The notes beneath the pieces were generated by a model. The model ran no database searches. It was not told the DNA's origin and saw nothing but the letters and a program-made list of their open reading frames with translations. From positions 21,158,001 through 21,222,000 of the forward strand of contig NC_065575.1 in NCBI RefSeq assembly GCF_937616625.2: a DNA stretch of 64,000 bases. Reading direction: 5' to 3'. This DNA comes from Mercurialis annua. Lineage: Eukaryota > Streptophyta > Magnoliopsida > Malpighiales > Euphorbiaceae. Below, in pieces: positions 15,923 to 26,960 of the stretch (within the stretch, counting starts at the first letter, position 1; each line of letters begins with the position of its first letter). Position numbers and translations under genes: made by a program.

Positions 15923-16463
15923 ATGAATACTCGTACTCGCGATGCGGCTCCGCAAAATGCTGAGGCGGATGATGCAATATCTATGGAGGTGGACCAGAAT
16001 GAATCAGAGGTTCAAGCTGGTAGAGGACTAGCAGGCAGAGGCCCAGTTGGTCGGGGTCGAGCTGGTCGAGGTCGAGGTGGCTGAGGTCAAGCTGGCAGAG
16101 GTAGAGGCATAGGACGCGGTGCTGCAGGGCGTGTTCAAGCACCAGGTGTGGCACAACCTGAGTTGGACGACTTTGACTTCAACACATTTTTGGCTGGAGT
16201 TGCTGCTTTACAACTCAACCAAGTTCAGCTGCAATCGGGACAGGTCGCTATGCAGGATCAGTATGCGGTTTTAGGGCAGATTGTTCAGCATCAGCAACCA
16301 CAAACTGGTGGTGCAGCAGTTGGTGGTGTTGGGACCACTGATAGGGATCTGGTATTGGCTTACATGAGGCTGAAGCCAACTGAGTTTGACGGTTCGAGAG
16401 ACGCTCTGGATTTTCTCAAGGAGGTTGAGCAGAATGCTCGGCGACTTCATGCTACCGAACGTT
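15923..16463 (+). pseudogene. Gag 5' fragment truncated by satellite
   Basis: Starts MNTRTRDAAPQN, then acidic residues and an Arg/Gly-rich stretch with an in-frame TGA near 16081, then the first part of the gag core to about residue 180. At 16463 it fuses to satellite within the shared bases GAACGTTT. The rest of gag-pol is missing. It is the mirror of the integrase-satellite junction at 2890. Confidence 0.88.
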
Positions 16464-18632
16464 TCACATTTTTAGCGATTTAAGCCAAACGTTTACAAAC
16501 GTTACGAAACAAATCCAAACGTTTTACGTTTTTTAGCGATTTAAGCCAAATGTTTACAAATTTTATGAAGCAAATTAGAGCTTTTCACCTTTTTAGCAAT
16601 TTAAGTCAACCTTTTACAAACGTTACGAAACAAAACCAAACGTTTCACCTTTTTAGCGATTTAAGCCAAATGTTTACAAACGTTACGAAATGAATCTATA
16701 CGTTTCCTCATTTTTAGCGATTTATGCCAAACGTTTACAAACGTTACGAAAGAAATCGAAGCGGACCTTTTTAGCAATTTAAGCCAAACGTTTACAAACG
16801 TTACGAAACAAAACCAAACGTTTCACCTTTTTAGCGATTTAAGCCAAACGTTTACAAAAGTTACGAAACAAATCCAAATGGTTCACCTTTTGAGCAATTT
16901 AAGCCAAACGTTTACAAACGTTACGAAACAAGTCCAAGCGTTTCACCTTTTTAGCAATTTAAACCAAACGTTTACAGACGTTATGAAACAAATCCAAACG
17001 TTTCAATTTTTTAGCGATTTAAACCAAACGTTACGAAAGAAATCCCAATGTTTCACCTTTATAGCGATTTAAGCCAAACGTTTACAAACGTTACGAAACA
17101 AAAAACAAACGTTTCCCTTTTTAGCAATTTAAACCAAACGTTTACAAATGTTACGGAACCAAATCAAACATTTCACATTTTTAGCGAATTAAGTCAAATG
17201 ATTACAAACGCTACGAAACAAATCCAAACGTTTCAACTTTTTAGCGATTTAAGCCAAACATTTACGAACATTACGAAACAAATCCAAATGTTTCACCATT
17301 TTAGCGATTTAAGCCAAACATTTACAAAACCAAATGTTTCACCTTTTTAGTGATTTAAGCCAACCGTTTACAAAAGTTGCGACACAAATCCAAACGTTTC
17401 GCCTTTTTAGCGATTTAAGTCAAACGTTTACAAACTTTACGAAACAAATTAGAGGATTTCACCTTTTTAGGAATTTAAGTCAAACTTTTACAAACGTTAC
17501 GAAACAAAACCAAACGTTTCACCTTTTTAGAGATTTAAGCCAGACGGTTAAATATGTTACAAAACAAAACCAAAGGTTTCACCTTTTTAGCGATTTAAGC
17601 CAAATGTTTACTAACGTTACGAAACAAATCCATACGTTTCCTCATTTTTAGCGATTTATGCCAAACGTTTACAAACGTTACGAAAGAAATTGAAGCGGGC
17701 CTTTTTAGCAATTTAAGCCAAACGTTTACAAACGTTTTGAAATAAAACCAAACGTTTCAACTTTTTAGCGATTTAAGCCAAACGTTTACAAACGTTAAGA
17801 AACAAATCCAAACGTTTCACCTTTTTAGTGATTTAAGCCAAATATTTACAAAACCAAATGTTTCACCTTTTTAGCGATTTAATCCAACCGTTTACAAACG
17901 TTATGACACAAATTCAAACGTTTCGCCTTTTTAGCGATTTAAGCCAAACGTTTATAAACGTTACGAAACAAATTAGAGCATTTCACCTTTTTAGCAATTT
18001 AATTCAAACTTTTACAAACGTTACGAAACAAAACCAAATGTTTCACCTTTTTAGCGATTTAAGGCAGACGGTTAAATATGTTACAAAACAAAACCAAACG
18101 TTTCACCTTTTTAGCCATTTAAGCCAAATGTTTACAAACGTTCTGAAATAAATCCATATGTTTCCTCATTTTTAGCGATTTATGCCAAACGTTTACAAAC
18201 GTTACGAAAGAAATCAAAGAAGACCTTTTTAGCAATTTAAGCCAAACATTTACAAACGTTACGATACAAAACCAAACGTTTCACTTTTTTAGCGATTTAA
18301 GCCAAACGTTTACAAATTTTACGAAACAAATCCTAACGGTTGACCTTTTGAGCAATTTAAGCCAAACGTTTACAAACGTTACTAAACAAGTCCAAGCGTT
18401 TCACCTTTTTAGCAATTTAAGCCAAACGTTGACAAACGTTACGAAACAAATCCAAACGTTTCACCTTTTTAGGGATTTAAGCCAAACAGTTACAAACGTT
18501 CCGGAACAAAACCAAACTTTTAAAATGTTACGAAACAAATCCAAACGTTTCCCATTTTTTGTGATTTAAGCTAAACGTTTACAAACGTTAACGTTATGAA
18601 ACAAATTCAAGCGTTTCACCTTTTTAGGATTT
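16464..18632 (+). repeat. 60-bp satellite array, second block (about 36 monomers)
   Basis: Same monomer and orientation as 1284-2889, with the same ordered variant monomers (46-bp short form near 17318 and 17848; a variant with TTTCCTCATTTTTAGCG near 16705, 17640 and 18165). It is cut at 18632 by insertion of the young gypsy element and continues beyond it at 29863. Confidence 0.95.
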
Positions 18633-19226
18633 TGTCACGACCCATTTTCATGAATCGCGACCGGCGCTAGGGTATGGGTAATGTAGTACCGAAACCCGTA
18701 GCTAGCCTTTCATTTAATTCATAAACACATAAACCTGCAGAAAACCAATGCTCGGGGGCAACCGAGACTTCAGCCTAAACTAGCAATTATAATAATCAAC
18801 AGTTAATATAACATGCTTATTCAATTTTGGGTCTAAATAGGCATAACATAAATAATCCGAAGTAAATACATAACATGCCAGAGCAATATAACCAGTCAGA
18901 CCAATCCGACAAATAACTGTAACAATAATAAAGACGTCTAGTCAACTACTGCGGTCTAAGAATAAAATAGTTTGACAATTTATCAAAATAAATGGAACCT
19001 CCGAGGAAAAGTAAATACGGAGATCACCAGACTCTTTCAGATCATAACCTTGGGAAAAATTGGGAAAACAACGGGGTCAGATATACTGAGATGAGTTCAT
19101 ACCACTATTTACATTTATTAAGTGGAAAACCTTTAAAACGTTTAAAACATTTAATAACGATATTACAGATAATAGTTGGAACCCTAATCCACAATTCTAA
19201 ATAATAATCATAATCCAATAGGTCTG

Positions 19227-19345
19227 GTCCCGAGAGCTGAGCTACACCGAGTTACCACTGACCACACTTATACCAGAGTCCCGAGAGCTGAGCTACACCG
19301 AGTTACTCTACCTGGTCCCGAGAGCTATGCTCACACCGAGTTACC
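19227..19345. repeat. Triplicated block in LTR
   Basis: A block of about 29 bp (GTCCCGAGAGCTGAGC followed by TACACCGAGTTAC) occurs at 19227-19255 and 19278-19306, with a diverged third copy at about 19315-19344. The same triplet is in the other LTR at about 27555-27673. Role unknown. Confidence 0.8.
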
Positions 19346-21187
19346 ACATTTCCATATATACCTTACCCAGATCAATACCGGTGCGCACGCAGTCCTAATG
19401 ATGCCCATTAGGTAGCATGTTCCAACTAGAATGCCATAATATAAAAACAGTTCGAAATATACGTACAGTATATATATTTAATATTAAAATAACAATTTAC
19501 TTAATAAAGCGGTAAATAGTAAATATAAACTCACAGCTTGCTAATCCGCGTGAAATACCGGCAAGCAACTAACTCTGGTTCGCCTCTGAAGCACGAACAG
19601 TAGACGAGTCTAGACAAATAAAATAATTATTAAAATCAGACCCTAACTCTAGAGAGTACTAGACACCACATAGACTAGCACAATTAACACGTAGTAAATA
19701 AACAATCCAAAATAACACAAATATATCCAAAAGGTAATAAAGCCCAATTAATATAAGTCTATTGAGTTCCCGCTTAAAATCCAATATATAAATATTATTT
19801 AAAAACTTTAAATAATAAATAATTTCCAAATAGTGGGTTAGCCGAGTTATCACAAACTACCAAGCTAACCTCACTTGTCGGGTGACCCAAGTCTAACCCG
19901 ATTCAAAATGTTTATCAAATATAAACCCAAGTTTATATTTATAAAATAAATTAACAAAATAATAATCTATTTTAAAAACGGAACTCAATAACTTCAATTC
20001 TAAATAACCCAAGTTACAAACCAAAAACTTAATCATTTTAAGTTAATAAAAGCTTAGGGACTAAATTGCACTTTAGCCAATTAGGGACTAAATTGTACTT
20101 TAGCCAAATTGATATCCGAAATCAAAATAATTGCTTTTGTTTATAATTAAAACCCTATATAAAGTTACAAATCAAAAATCCACTTAATAAGGTTATAACT
20201 AAGTTCAGGGGCTAAATTGTAATTTAGCCAATTTTTACCAACTCAAAACATAACGAAATTACCCGAGTAATTATGTTAATTTAGTTTATAAAAATATCGT
20301 TTACAAGTATCACTTATAAATTATAACGAAATCCAAGGTATTATCAAATCAATAGGTAAAGTTTAACTTAAGGAATTTATTTAATTTAGGCAAAACAATT
20401 GAGTGATCAAAGGAGTCTTTTCACCATCTTCCTCTTTTCAAAACAAAAGAAACCCGCCAACCTTAAACAACCAATTCACCATTTTTATGTTTCTGAAACT
20501 AAGCTCATTCATCAATCTTATCAAAACCAAAGCAACCTAATAGCCATAAATCAATCCAAATCAACATAACACAATTGCTACACACCCATAATCATTCAAC
20601 ACGAAGAATCAAACCACAACGTTAACTGCCGACTCCAACTCTCAACACGAAAATGGAAAATGGTTTGATAACTCCATGAAATCATAAACTAACAAATAAC
20701 CCTAGAGATCTATAAGCCAAACAATCAAATCCATGGCCAAAGGGAAACAAAATGGTTCGGCAGAAACCAAAAACCAAAACAGAAATATGCCGAACTCAAA
20801 ACGATAACCGTACGGCGATTGAAACGAGATCGATTACGTACCGTTTAGCAAAACCGAGATAGGAAAACGTAGGCACGTGAGTCTAGAACGTCTGGAATCA
20901 AACGGTTCTGATTTCGATTAAGAAACGATGGAGAACGATCAGAATTACGAACTGCCGTTCAAAACGTTAAACTGAAATCAAAAGGAAAAAGAAGTTTACC
21001 GGATCAGCAACCTTTGGAAGATGATAACAGCTTCGATACTCCGCGAAATAACAAGAGGAAAACGGCTAGGGTTTCAGTGATGAGTGGTGAAGATTTTCTG
21101 TTTAGAAGTCGAGCTGATATAACGAGAGGAAGTAGGTCGAAAACAGGTTGGAAGTGGGCTGGGCGAAGGGGTCCAAAAGCTGCTATG

Positions 21188-21381
21188 ATTCCCGAACGGG
21201 AATGGCCCTTTTTGGCCTGATCCCGTTCGGGAAAGGGCCTGGTCTCGAACGAGACCAGGCCTGCAAATGGATTCTCGTTCGAGAATCCTTGGATTCTCGA
21301 ACGAGAACCAAAATAATTTCCTCAGGTCTCGATTGAGACCTGAGTTAACCAGAAGTGGTTCAACCACTACGGTTGAACCAC
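21188..21381. promoter_or_regulatory. Cluster of seven palindromes in the gypsy 3' LTR
   Basis: Inverted repeats in 194 bp: 21188-21203 (arm ATTCCCG, loop AA), 21221-21232 (TCCCG, TT), 21236-21261 (arm GGCCTGGTCTCG, loop AA), 21269-21288 (arm GGATTCTCG, loop TT), 21294-21307 (TTCTCG, AA), 21321-21344 (arm CTCAGGTCTC, loop GATT) and 21355-21381 (arm GTGGTTCAACC, 5-base loop). The first five share a CG-NN-CG centre. They lie 150-345 bp inside the LTR start on the element strand. The second LTR carries the same cluster. Regulatory role is inference. Confidence 0.8.
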
Positions 21382-21533
21382 AAACCAAGAAGAATCATTT
21401 TTTTTTTTAAAAAAAAACGAACCAAAACGAATCGAACCACGAAAATCTACGAAACTTCAAATACCCCTCAAAATACATCCGGAACCACGTCGGAAATTAA
21501 CAAAATAAATTTAAAATTTTACGGGATATTACA

Positions 21534-21569
21534 TTCTCCCCAACTAATTAAAAATTCGTCCTCGAATTT
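21534..21569 (-). promoter_or_regulatory. Polypurine tract and pre-LTR stem, intact element
   Basis: On the minus strand GTTGGGGAGAA abuts the 3' LTR; upstream lies AAATTCG-AGGA-CGAATTT (21552-21569). This is the plus-strand priming site. Confidence 0.85.
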
Positions 21570-21649
21570 AACACGATAAGCAATTACCATCAGAACAACA
21601 CGTAACACAAGTAAAATCATAAAAGTCACAGAAATCAAGATATTGTACC

Positions 21650-24600
21650 TCACGAAAATAGAAAAGGATAGCGATTCCGCATATCCAACTCGGTCTCCCA
21701 AGTACACTCCTCTACAGAATGATTGCGCCAGAGAACTTTGACCATCGGAATCTCCTTGTTCCGCAATTTACGCACTTGTGTATCAACAATCTCAACTGGC
21801 TGTTCCTCATAGGACAGCTCCTGGTCAATCTCAACACTTTGAGGCACAATCACGTGCGAAGGATCAGAAATGCACTTTCTCAACATAGAAACGTGAAACA
21901 CAGGATGTACTAACGACATGTCTGGCGGTAGAACCAGACGATAAGCCACAGCTCCAATCCTCTCCGAAATCTCATAAGGACCAATATACCTCGGTGCCAA
22001 CTTTCCCTTGACGCCAAAACGAACTACGCCTTTCATAGGCGAAACCCGAAGAAATACGAAATCACCAACCTGGAACTCAATGTCTTTCCTCTTCGGATCA
22101 TCATAGCTCTTATGCCGACTAAAAGCAGTCTCTAACCTCCGCTTAATCAATGGTACCTTCTCAGAGGTAATCTGAATAATCTCCGCTCCCGAGAGTTTAC
22201 GCTCTCCGACCTCCTCCCAACAGATAGGAGATCTACACTTGCGCCCGTACAAAGCCTCATACGGCGCCATCTCGATACTCGCGTGGTAACTGTTGTTATA
22301 AGAAAACTCAATCAACGGCAAATGAGTATCCCAGCTACCCTGAAAATCGAGAACACACATCCTGAGCATATCCTCCAACGTCTGAATAGTCCTCTCAGAC
22401 TGACCGTCAGTGTGAGGATGAAAAGCTGTACTGAAATCCAATCGAGAACCCAAGGATTCCTGTAACGCTTTCCAGAATCTCGAAGTAAACACAGAACCTC
22501 TGTCTGAAACAATGGAAACCGGTACACCATGCAAACTGACAATCCTGTCGATGTACAACTGAGCCAACCTCGAAGCAGTATACGAAACCTTTATCGGAAG
22601 GAAATGAGCTGACTTAGTCATACGGTCAACTATCACCCAGATGGAATCGTATCCCTGTCGAGTACGTGGTAAACCAACCACAATATCCATAGCAATCCGC
22701 TCCCACTTCCACTCTGGAATAGGTAGTGGCTGCAGATAGCCAAAAGGTCTCTGATGCTCCAGCTTCACCTGCTGGCACGTCAGACACTTAGAAACATACT
22801 CAGCGACATCCTTCTTCATCCCGCTCCACCAGTAGGTACCCTTAAGATCATGGTATATCTTAGTAGAACCTGGATGAACACTATAAGTAGACTTGTGCGC
22901 TTCTTCCAGAATCTGGTCCCTCAAACCATCTGAATCCGGAACACACAATCTCAAACCATGTCTCAGAACACCATCCACAAATGTGAATTCAGGATTTCCA
23001 TCCTGCTGAACCTCCTCAATAATCCGTTTCAACTGTGAATCCTCAGCTTGTAAAGCTTTGATCCGATCAATCAAAACGGGTTGCACTTGCAACTGTGCCA
23101 ACAAACAACCAGTCTGAGAAATCTGAAATCCATAGCCTGAAGCTATCAAACTGTGCCACTCTCTAACCATGGGTCTACGCCCAATCTCAGAAATATGAGC
23201 CAAACTGCCTGAAGACTTGCGACTCAACGCATCGGCTACCACATTAGCCTTACCAGGATGGTACTGAATAGTACAGTCGTAGTCCTTCAGCAACTCTAAC
23301 CATCTCCTCTGTCTCAAGTTCAATTCTCTCTGATCAAAGATATACTTCAGACTCTTATGATCAGTGAAAATCTCACAAGTAGCACCATACAAATAATGCC
23401 TCCAGATTTTCAGCGCAAAAACCACAGCTGCCAACTCTAAATCATGAGTAGGGTAATTCACCTCATGCTTCTTCAACTGTCTGGAAGCATAGGCAATCAC
23501 CTGTCCATGTTGCATCAGAACGCAACCCAAACCAATCCGAGACGCATCACAATACACTGTGAAACCGTCAATGCCAGAAGGCAATGCCAAAACCGGAGCT
23601 GTAGTCAAAATCTCCTTGAGCTTCTCAAAGCTCGCCTCGCACTTGTCAGTCCACTCAAACTTGACACCCTTCTGTGTCAGTTTAGTCAAAGGTGCAGATA
23701 TTCTGGAGAAATCTTGCACGAACCGACGATAGTAACCAGCTAAACCCAGAAAACTTATGATCTCGGTAACTGACCTTGGCCTTTGCCAATCCATGACCGC
23801 CTCAATCTTCTTCGGATCAACCTTGATCCCATCTTTCGACACCACGTGTCCTAGAAAGGTAACCTGATCCAACCAGAACTCACATTTTGAGAACTTAGCG
23901 TACAACTGATGCTCACGCAACGTCTGTAATATAGTCCTCAAATGGTAAGCATGCTCCTCCTCACTCCGAGAATAGATCAATATGTCATCAATGAAGACGA
24001 TAACAAATTGATCCAAAAACGGCTTGAACACTCTGTTCATCATATCCATAAACGCTGCTGGTGCGTTCGTCAGACCAAAGGACATAACCAGAAACTCAAA
24101 ATGTCCATAACGAGTCCGAAAAGCAGTCTTAGGCACATCTGCATCACGGATCCGTAGCTGATGATACCCAGACCTCAAATCAATCTTGGAAAAACACTTC
24201 GCACCCTGCAACTGGTCAAACAGATCATCGATGCGAGGAAGAGGATATCTGTTCTTGACAGTAGCCTTATTCAATTGTCTGTAGTCGATACAGAGCCGAA
24301 AGGAACCGTCTTTCTTCTTTACAAACAGAACTGGAGCACCCCACGGAGAAGTACTCGGTCTGATGAACCCGCTATCCAACAACTCTTGTAACTGGTCCTT
24401 CAACTCCTTCAGCTCTGCAGGAGCCATCCGATACGGCGGTATCGAAATCGGAGCTGTACCAGAAACCACATCAATGCAAAACTCAATATCACGATCAGGT
24501 GGTAATCCAGGCAATTCCTCTGGAAACACATCAGTGAACTCATTCACTATCGGAACACTATGCATATCACCACTACTAGTCTCCAAATCACGAACCACAG

Positions 24601-26617
24601 CAAGAAAACCCTGGCAACCCTTGCCTAACATCCGCTTCGCCTTGATGGCGGAAATCAGATTCTTAGGTGTCTCTGTCTTTTCTCCCTGAAAGGAAAAAGG
24701 TAGATCACCTGGAATCCTGAACTCGACTGACTTTCCTCGACAGTCAATAGAAGCATAATGGCGTGACAACAAGTCCATCCCCAAGATAACATCAAAAGAA
24801 AGAACGTCAAGTACAATCAAATCAGCACATAATTCTCTACCCTGAATAACCACAGGACAAGAAGGATAGACGACGTCCACTACTACACCTTCAGACATAG
24901 GTGTAGACACAGCTAGAGGTTCACTCAAAACAGATGGTGCTCTACCCAATTTCCCAGCAAAACAAGTAGAAACAAATGAATGGGTCGCACCCGCATCAAA
25001 TAATACCAAAGCATCAGTAAAAGAAATCGGGATGGTACCTTGCACCACAGCGTTTGATGCACGCGCATCCTGAGGAGTAAGTGCGAACACTCTGGCCTGA
25101 CCCTGCGGCTGCTGCTGCGAACTCTGTCCAGTACCATAACCGTTGGAACCTCTTCCGCCGTTACCACGGCCACCAAAACCTCTGCCACCAGAACCACGGC
25201 CCCGCTGGCCACCAAAAGATGCTGCAGGTTGAGAGTACCCTACAGACTGTGTAAACGCAGGTCTCTGCTGCTGATAAGATGACTGCGCCACACTAGAGTT
25301 AGACATCTGCTGCCCAGATGTCGGACACTTCCTAGAAAAATGACCTGGCTGGCCACAAGTAAAACAACCTCCAGGAGCTAACTGACAGTGACCATAGTGC
25401 CTGCGTCTGCAATTCTGGCAGAACGGAATGTTCGATCCACCAGTGTACCCGCGTCCTGAACCACGGTTGCTCCCACTGCTACTGGAACTGTACGGAGCAC
25501 TCCTGGCACTATGCCTCCCTTTGTTGTGAGTCCGTCGACTCCCCCTGTTGGCCTGAGAAGAGCCACTGTAGTAGTTCCCACTACCATGCTGCACTGGGGC
25601 CTGCTGCCCCCCACTAGGAACGTCACTCTTTCCCTTCTGATTCTGGAAAGGGTCAGAGATCGTCCCAAACTGAACCATCGAATTCTCCATCCGCCGCGCA
25701 CTATCCACTAACCGAGCAAACTCCATGTTTGTCCCTATCAGCAAAGGAAGAAACTCCGAGCCTAAACCCCTAACATAACGGTCGTTCACTCGCTCTTGAT
25801 CACCCTGTAGATCTGTAGCAAACCGCCCCAAACGTACAAACTCAGTAGTGTAGTCTGTCACCGATCTATCCCCTTTCTTCAAAGTGAGCAGCTTTTCTCT
25901 GAAACTCTCAGTAACAGAGAAGGGTAGATAGTAACCTCTGAACCTGACCACAAAATCAGCCCAAGACAAAGTATCCATAACTGGTCTGATGTTATCGCGA
26001 TACCAGTCCTTAGCTGGACCCTTCAGCGACATCTCCACAAGCATCACTGATTGACGATCAGAAGCCTGAATCCTCTGACTGTTGTACTCAAATTCCTCCA
26101 AAAAGTCAAGAGCATCACCAGTACCATCAAAAGAAGTCGGATTCAACTTCAAGTAGATCATCACCAACTCTCTGTCCGTCGGAATATGACCGACACCAGC
26201 AAGTCCACCAACACCAGCTACAGCACCAGCCTGAGGTTGCTGTTGCTGCGCTAACTGACCCAGTATATTACACTGATTCTGCAGTAGAGCCTGATTGTTC
26301 TGCATCTCGACGACGCCAGCCAAGAAAGTAGTGAAGTCGAACGCTTGCATATTTGGTGCTTGTTGCACTTCTGATGCCTGCTGCACATTCGGTGCCTGAA
26401 CACCTGCTGCACCGCGTCCTCTAGCTCCACCTCTACCAGCACCAGCTCCTCTGCCTCTACCAGCACCTCTACCTCTGCCAGCACCTCCACCTCGACCACG
26501 TCCAGCATTAGCCTGAACTGGTGGTACGTTCTGATCGACTTCCATGGAAATCGCATCATCAGCCACAGCTTCTTGCTCTGCCGCAGCACGAGCACGAGTA
26601 CGAACAACGTTGTCCAT
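21650..26617 (-). CDS. gag-pol: Intact gag-pol polyprotein with chromodomain, 1,655 aa
   Basis: Single open frame encoding everything the element needs to copy and integrate. Gag: acidic N-terminus then Arg/Gly-rich (about 36-72), core (about 150-320), zinc knuckle C418-x2-C421-x4-H426-x4-C431, a second Gly/Arg-rich stretch (470-492). Protease: [12 protein letters not shown] with Asp541; the usual Asp-Ser/Thr-Gly reads Asp-Ala-Gly, also in the decayed copy. Reverse transcriptase about 730-910: Asp813 ([10 protein letters not shown]) and FIDD 876-879. RNase H about 1018-1130: Asp1024, Glu1061, Asp1086. Integrase: H1241, H1248, C1278, C1281, then Asp1311, Asp1372 and Glu1408, an exact D-35-E. 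C-terminal chromodomain about 1605-1655 ending [15 protein letters not shown], the module that in chromoviruses directs integration to heterochromatin. The start at 26617 matches the conserved gag start of the other copies. Stop lies 116 bp before the LTR. Confidence 0.97.
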   Translation of the reverse strand: MDNVVRTRARAAAEQEAVADDAISMEVDQNVPPVQANAGRGRGGGAGRGRGAGRGRGAGAGRGGARGRGAAGVQAPNVQQASEVQQAPNMQAFDFTTFLAGVVEMQNNQALLQNQCNILGQLAQQQQPQAGAVAGVGGLAGVGHIPTDRELVMIYLKLNPTSFDGTGDALDFLEEFEYNSQRIQASDRQSVMLVEMSLKGPAKDWYRDNIRPVMDTLSWADFVVRFRGYYLPFSVTESFREKLLTLKKGDRSVTDYTTEFVRLGRFATDLQGDQERVNDRYVRGLGSEFLPLLIGTNMEFARLVDSARRMENSMVQFGTISDPFQNQKGKSDVPSGGQQAPVQHGSGNYYSGSSQANRGSRRTHNKGRHSARSAPYSSSSSGSNRGSGRGYTGGSNIPFCQNCRRRHYGHCQLAPGGCFTCGQPGHFSRKCPTSGQQMSNSSVAQSSYQQQRPAFTQSVGYSQPAASFGGQRGRGSGGRGFGGRGNGGRGSNGYGTGQSSQQQPQGQARVFALTPQDARASNAVVQGTIPISFTDALVLFDAGATHSFVSTCFAGKLGRAPSVLSEPLAVSTPMSEGVVVDVVYPSCPVVIQGRELCADLIVLDVLSFDVILGMDLLSRHYASIDCRGKSVEFRIPGDLPFSFQGEKTETPKNLISAIKAKRMLGKGCQGFLAVVRDLETSSGDMHSVPIVNEFTDVFPEELPGLPPDRDIEFCIDVVSGTAPISIPPYRMAPAELKELKDQLQELLDSGFIRPSTSPWGAPVLFVKKKDGSFRLCIDYRQLNKATVKNRYPLPRIDDLFDQLQGAKCFSKIDLRSGYHQLRIRDADVPKTAFRTRYGHFEFLVMSFGLTNAPAAFMDMMNRVFKPFLDQFVIVFIDDILIYSRSEEEHAYHLRTILQTLREHQLYAKFSKCEFWLDQVTFLGHVVSKDGIKVDPKKIEAVMDWQRPRSVTEIISFLGLAGYYRRFVQDFSRISAPLTKLTQKGVKFEWTDKCEASFEKLKEILTTAPVLALPSGIDGFTVYCDASRIGLGCVLMQHGQVIAYASRQLKKHEVNYPTHDLELAAVVFALKIWRHYLYGATCEIFTDHKSLKYIFDQRELNLRQRRWLELLKDYDCTIQYHPGKANVVADALSRKSSGSLAHISEIGRRPMVREWHSLIASGYGFQISQTGCLLAQLQVQPVLIDRIKALQAEDSQLKRIIEEVQQDGNPEFTFVDGVLRHGLRLCVPDSDGLRDQILEEAHKSTYSVHPGSTKIYHDLKGTYWWSGMKKDVAEYVSKCLTCQQVKLEHQRPFGYLQPLPIPEWKWERIAMDIVVGLPRTRQGYDSIWVIVDRMTKSAHFLPIKVSYTASRLAQLYIDRIVSLHGVPVSIVSDRGSVFTSRFWKALQESLGSRLDFSTAFHPHTDGQSERTIQTLEDMLRMCVLDFQGSWDTHLPLIEFSYNNSYHASIEMAPYEALYGRKCRSPICWEEVGERKLSGAEIIQITSEKVPLIKRRLETAFSRHKSYDDPKRKDIEFQVGDFVFLRVSPMKGVVRFGVKGKLAPRYIGPYEISERIGAVAYRLVLPPDMSLVHPVFHVSMLRKCISDPSHVIVPQSVEIDQELSYEEQPVEIVDTQVRKLRNKEIPMVKVLWRNHSVEECTWETELDMRNRYPFLFS

Positions 26618-26960
26618 ATCCTAAGATTGAACAACAACAATTTAAATAACAAATATTCCATACCCAAGTATGAACAAAACAAGCAACATATAGGATTTCC
26701 CAAGAAATCAACAGCAATAAAATGTTCACCCAAGTGAAATAAAATTAACGTTTAACAACATCAAATTAACATACAATGACTGACTCGACGCAATCCTATT
26801 GGTGTAGGCAGAATGTTTTTTTAAAATCAAAAGATGACGGTTTTAAAGACATGACAGAATCCTATATCCACAGTAGTTCCTAAGACACAACCATACTTAA
26901 CAGAGTAAACACATAGCAAGCAATGGCCTTGGTTTGAAACCAAAGCTCTGATACCAAGTT
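26618..26960 (-). other. Leader and primer binding site of intact element
   Basis: TGGTATCAGAGC on the minus strand (26945-26956), complementary to the 3' end of initiator Met-tRNA, four bases from the LTR. The leader ends CAATCTTAG just before the gag ATG, resembling a 3' splice acceptor as in the other copies. Confidence 0.9.

Larger units (their letters stand above)
18633..21533 (-). repeat. 3' LTR of the complete gypsy element
   Basis: On the minus strand it runs from TGTAATATCCCG (21533) to GGGTCGTGACA (18633). It contains a palindrome cluster (21188-21381), three imperfect copies of a block with CCGAGAGCT and ACACCGAGTTAC (19227-19345), and AAACCCTAG-type leader sequence near 21065. 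Its first part is unlike LTR1 and LTR2, while its last part and the coding region are very similar, so it is a distinct subfamily. Confidence 0.95.

Noticed and set aside
21014..21388. Frames duplicated at 29343-29717
   Set aside because: They are within the two LTRs of one element and span the palindromes; no protein similarity recognised.
22283..26733. Frames overlapping the intact gag-pol on either strand
   Set aside because: Shadows of the gag-pol frame.
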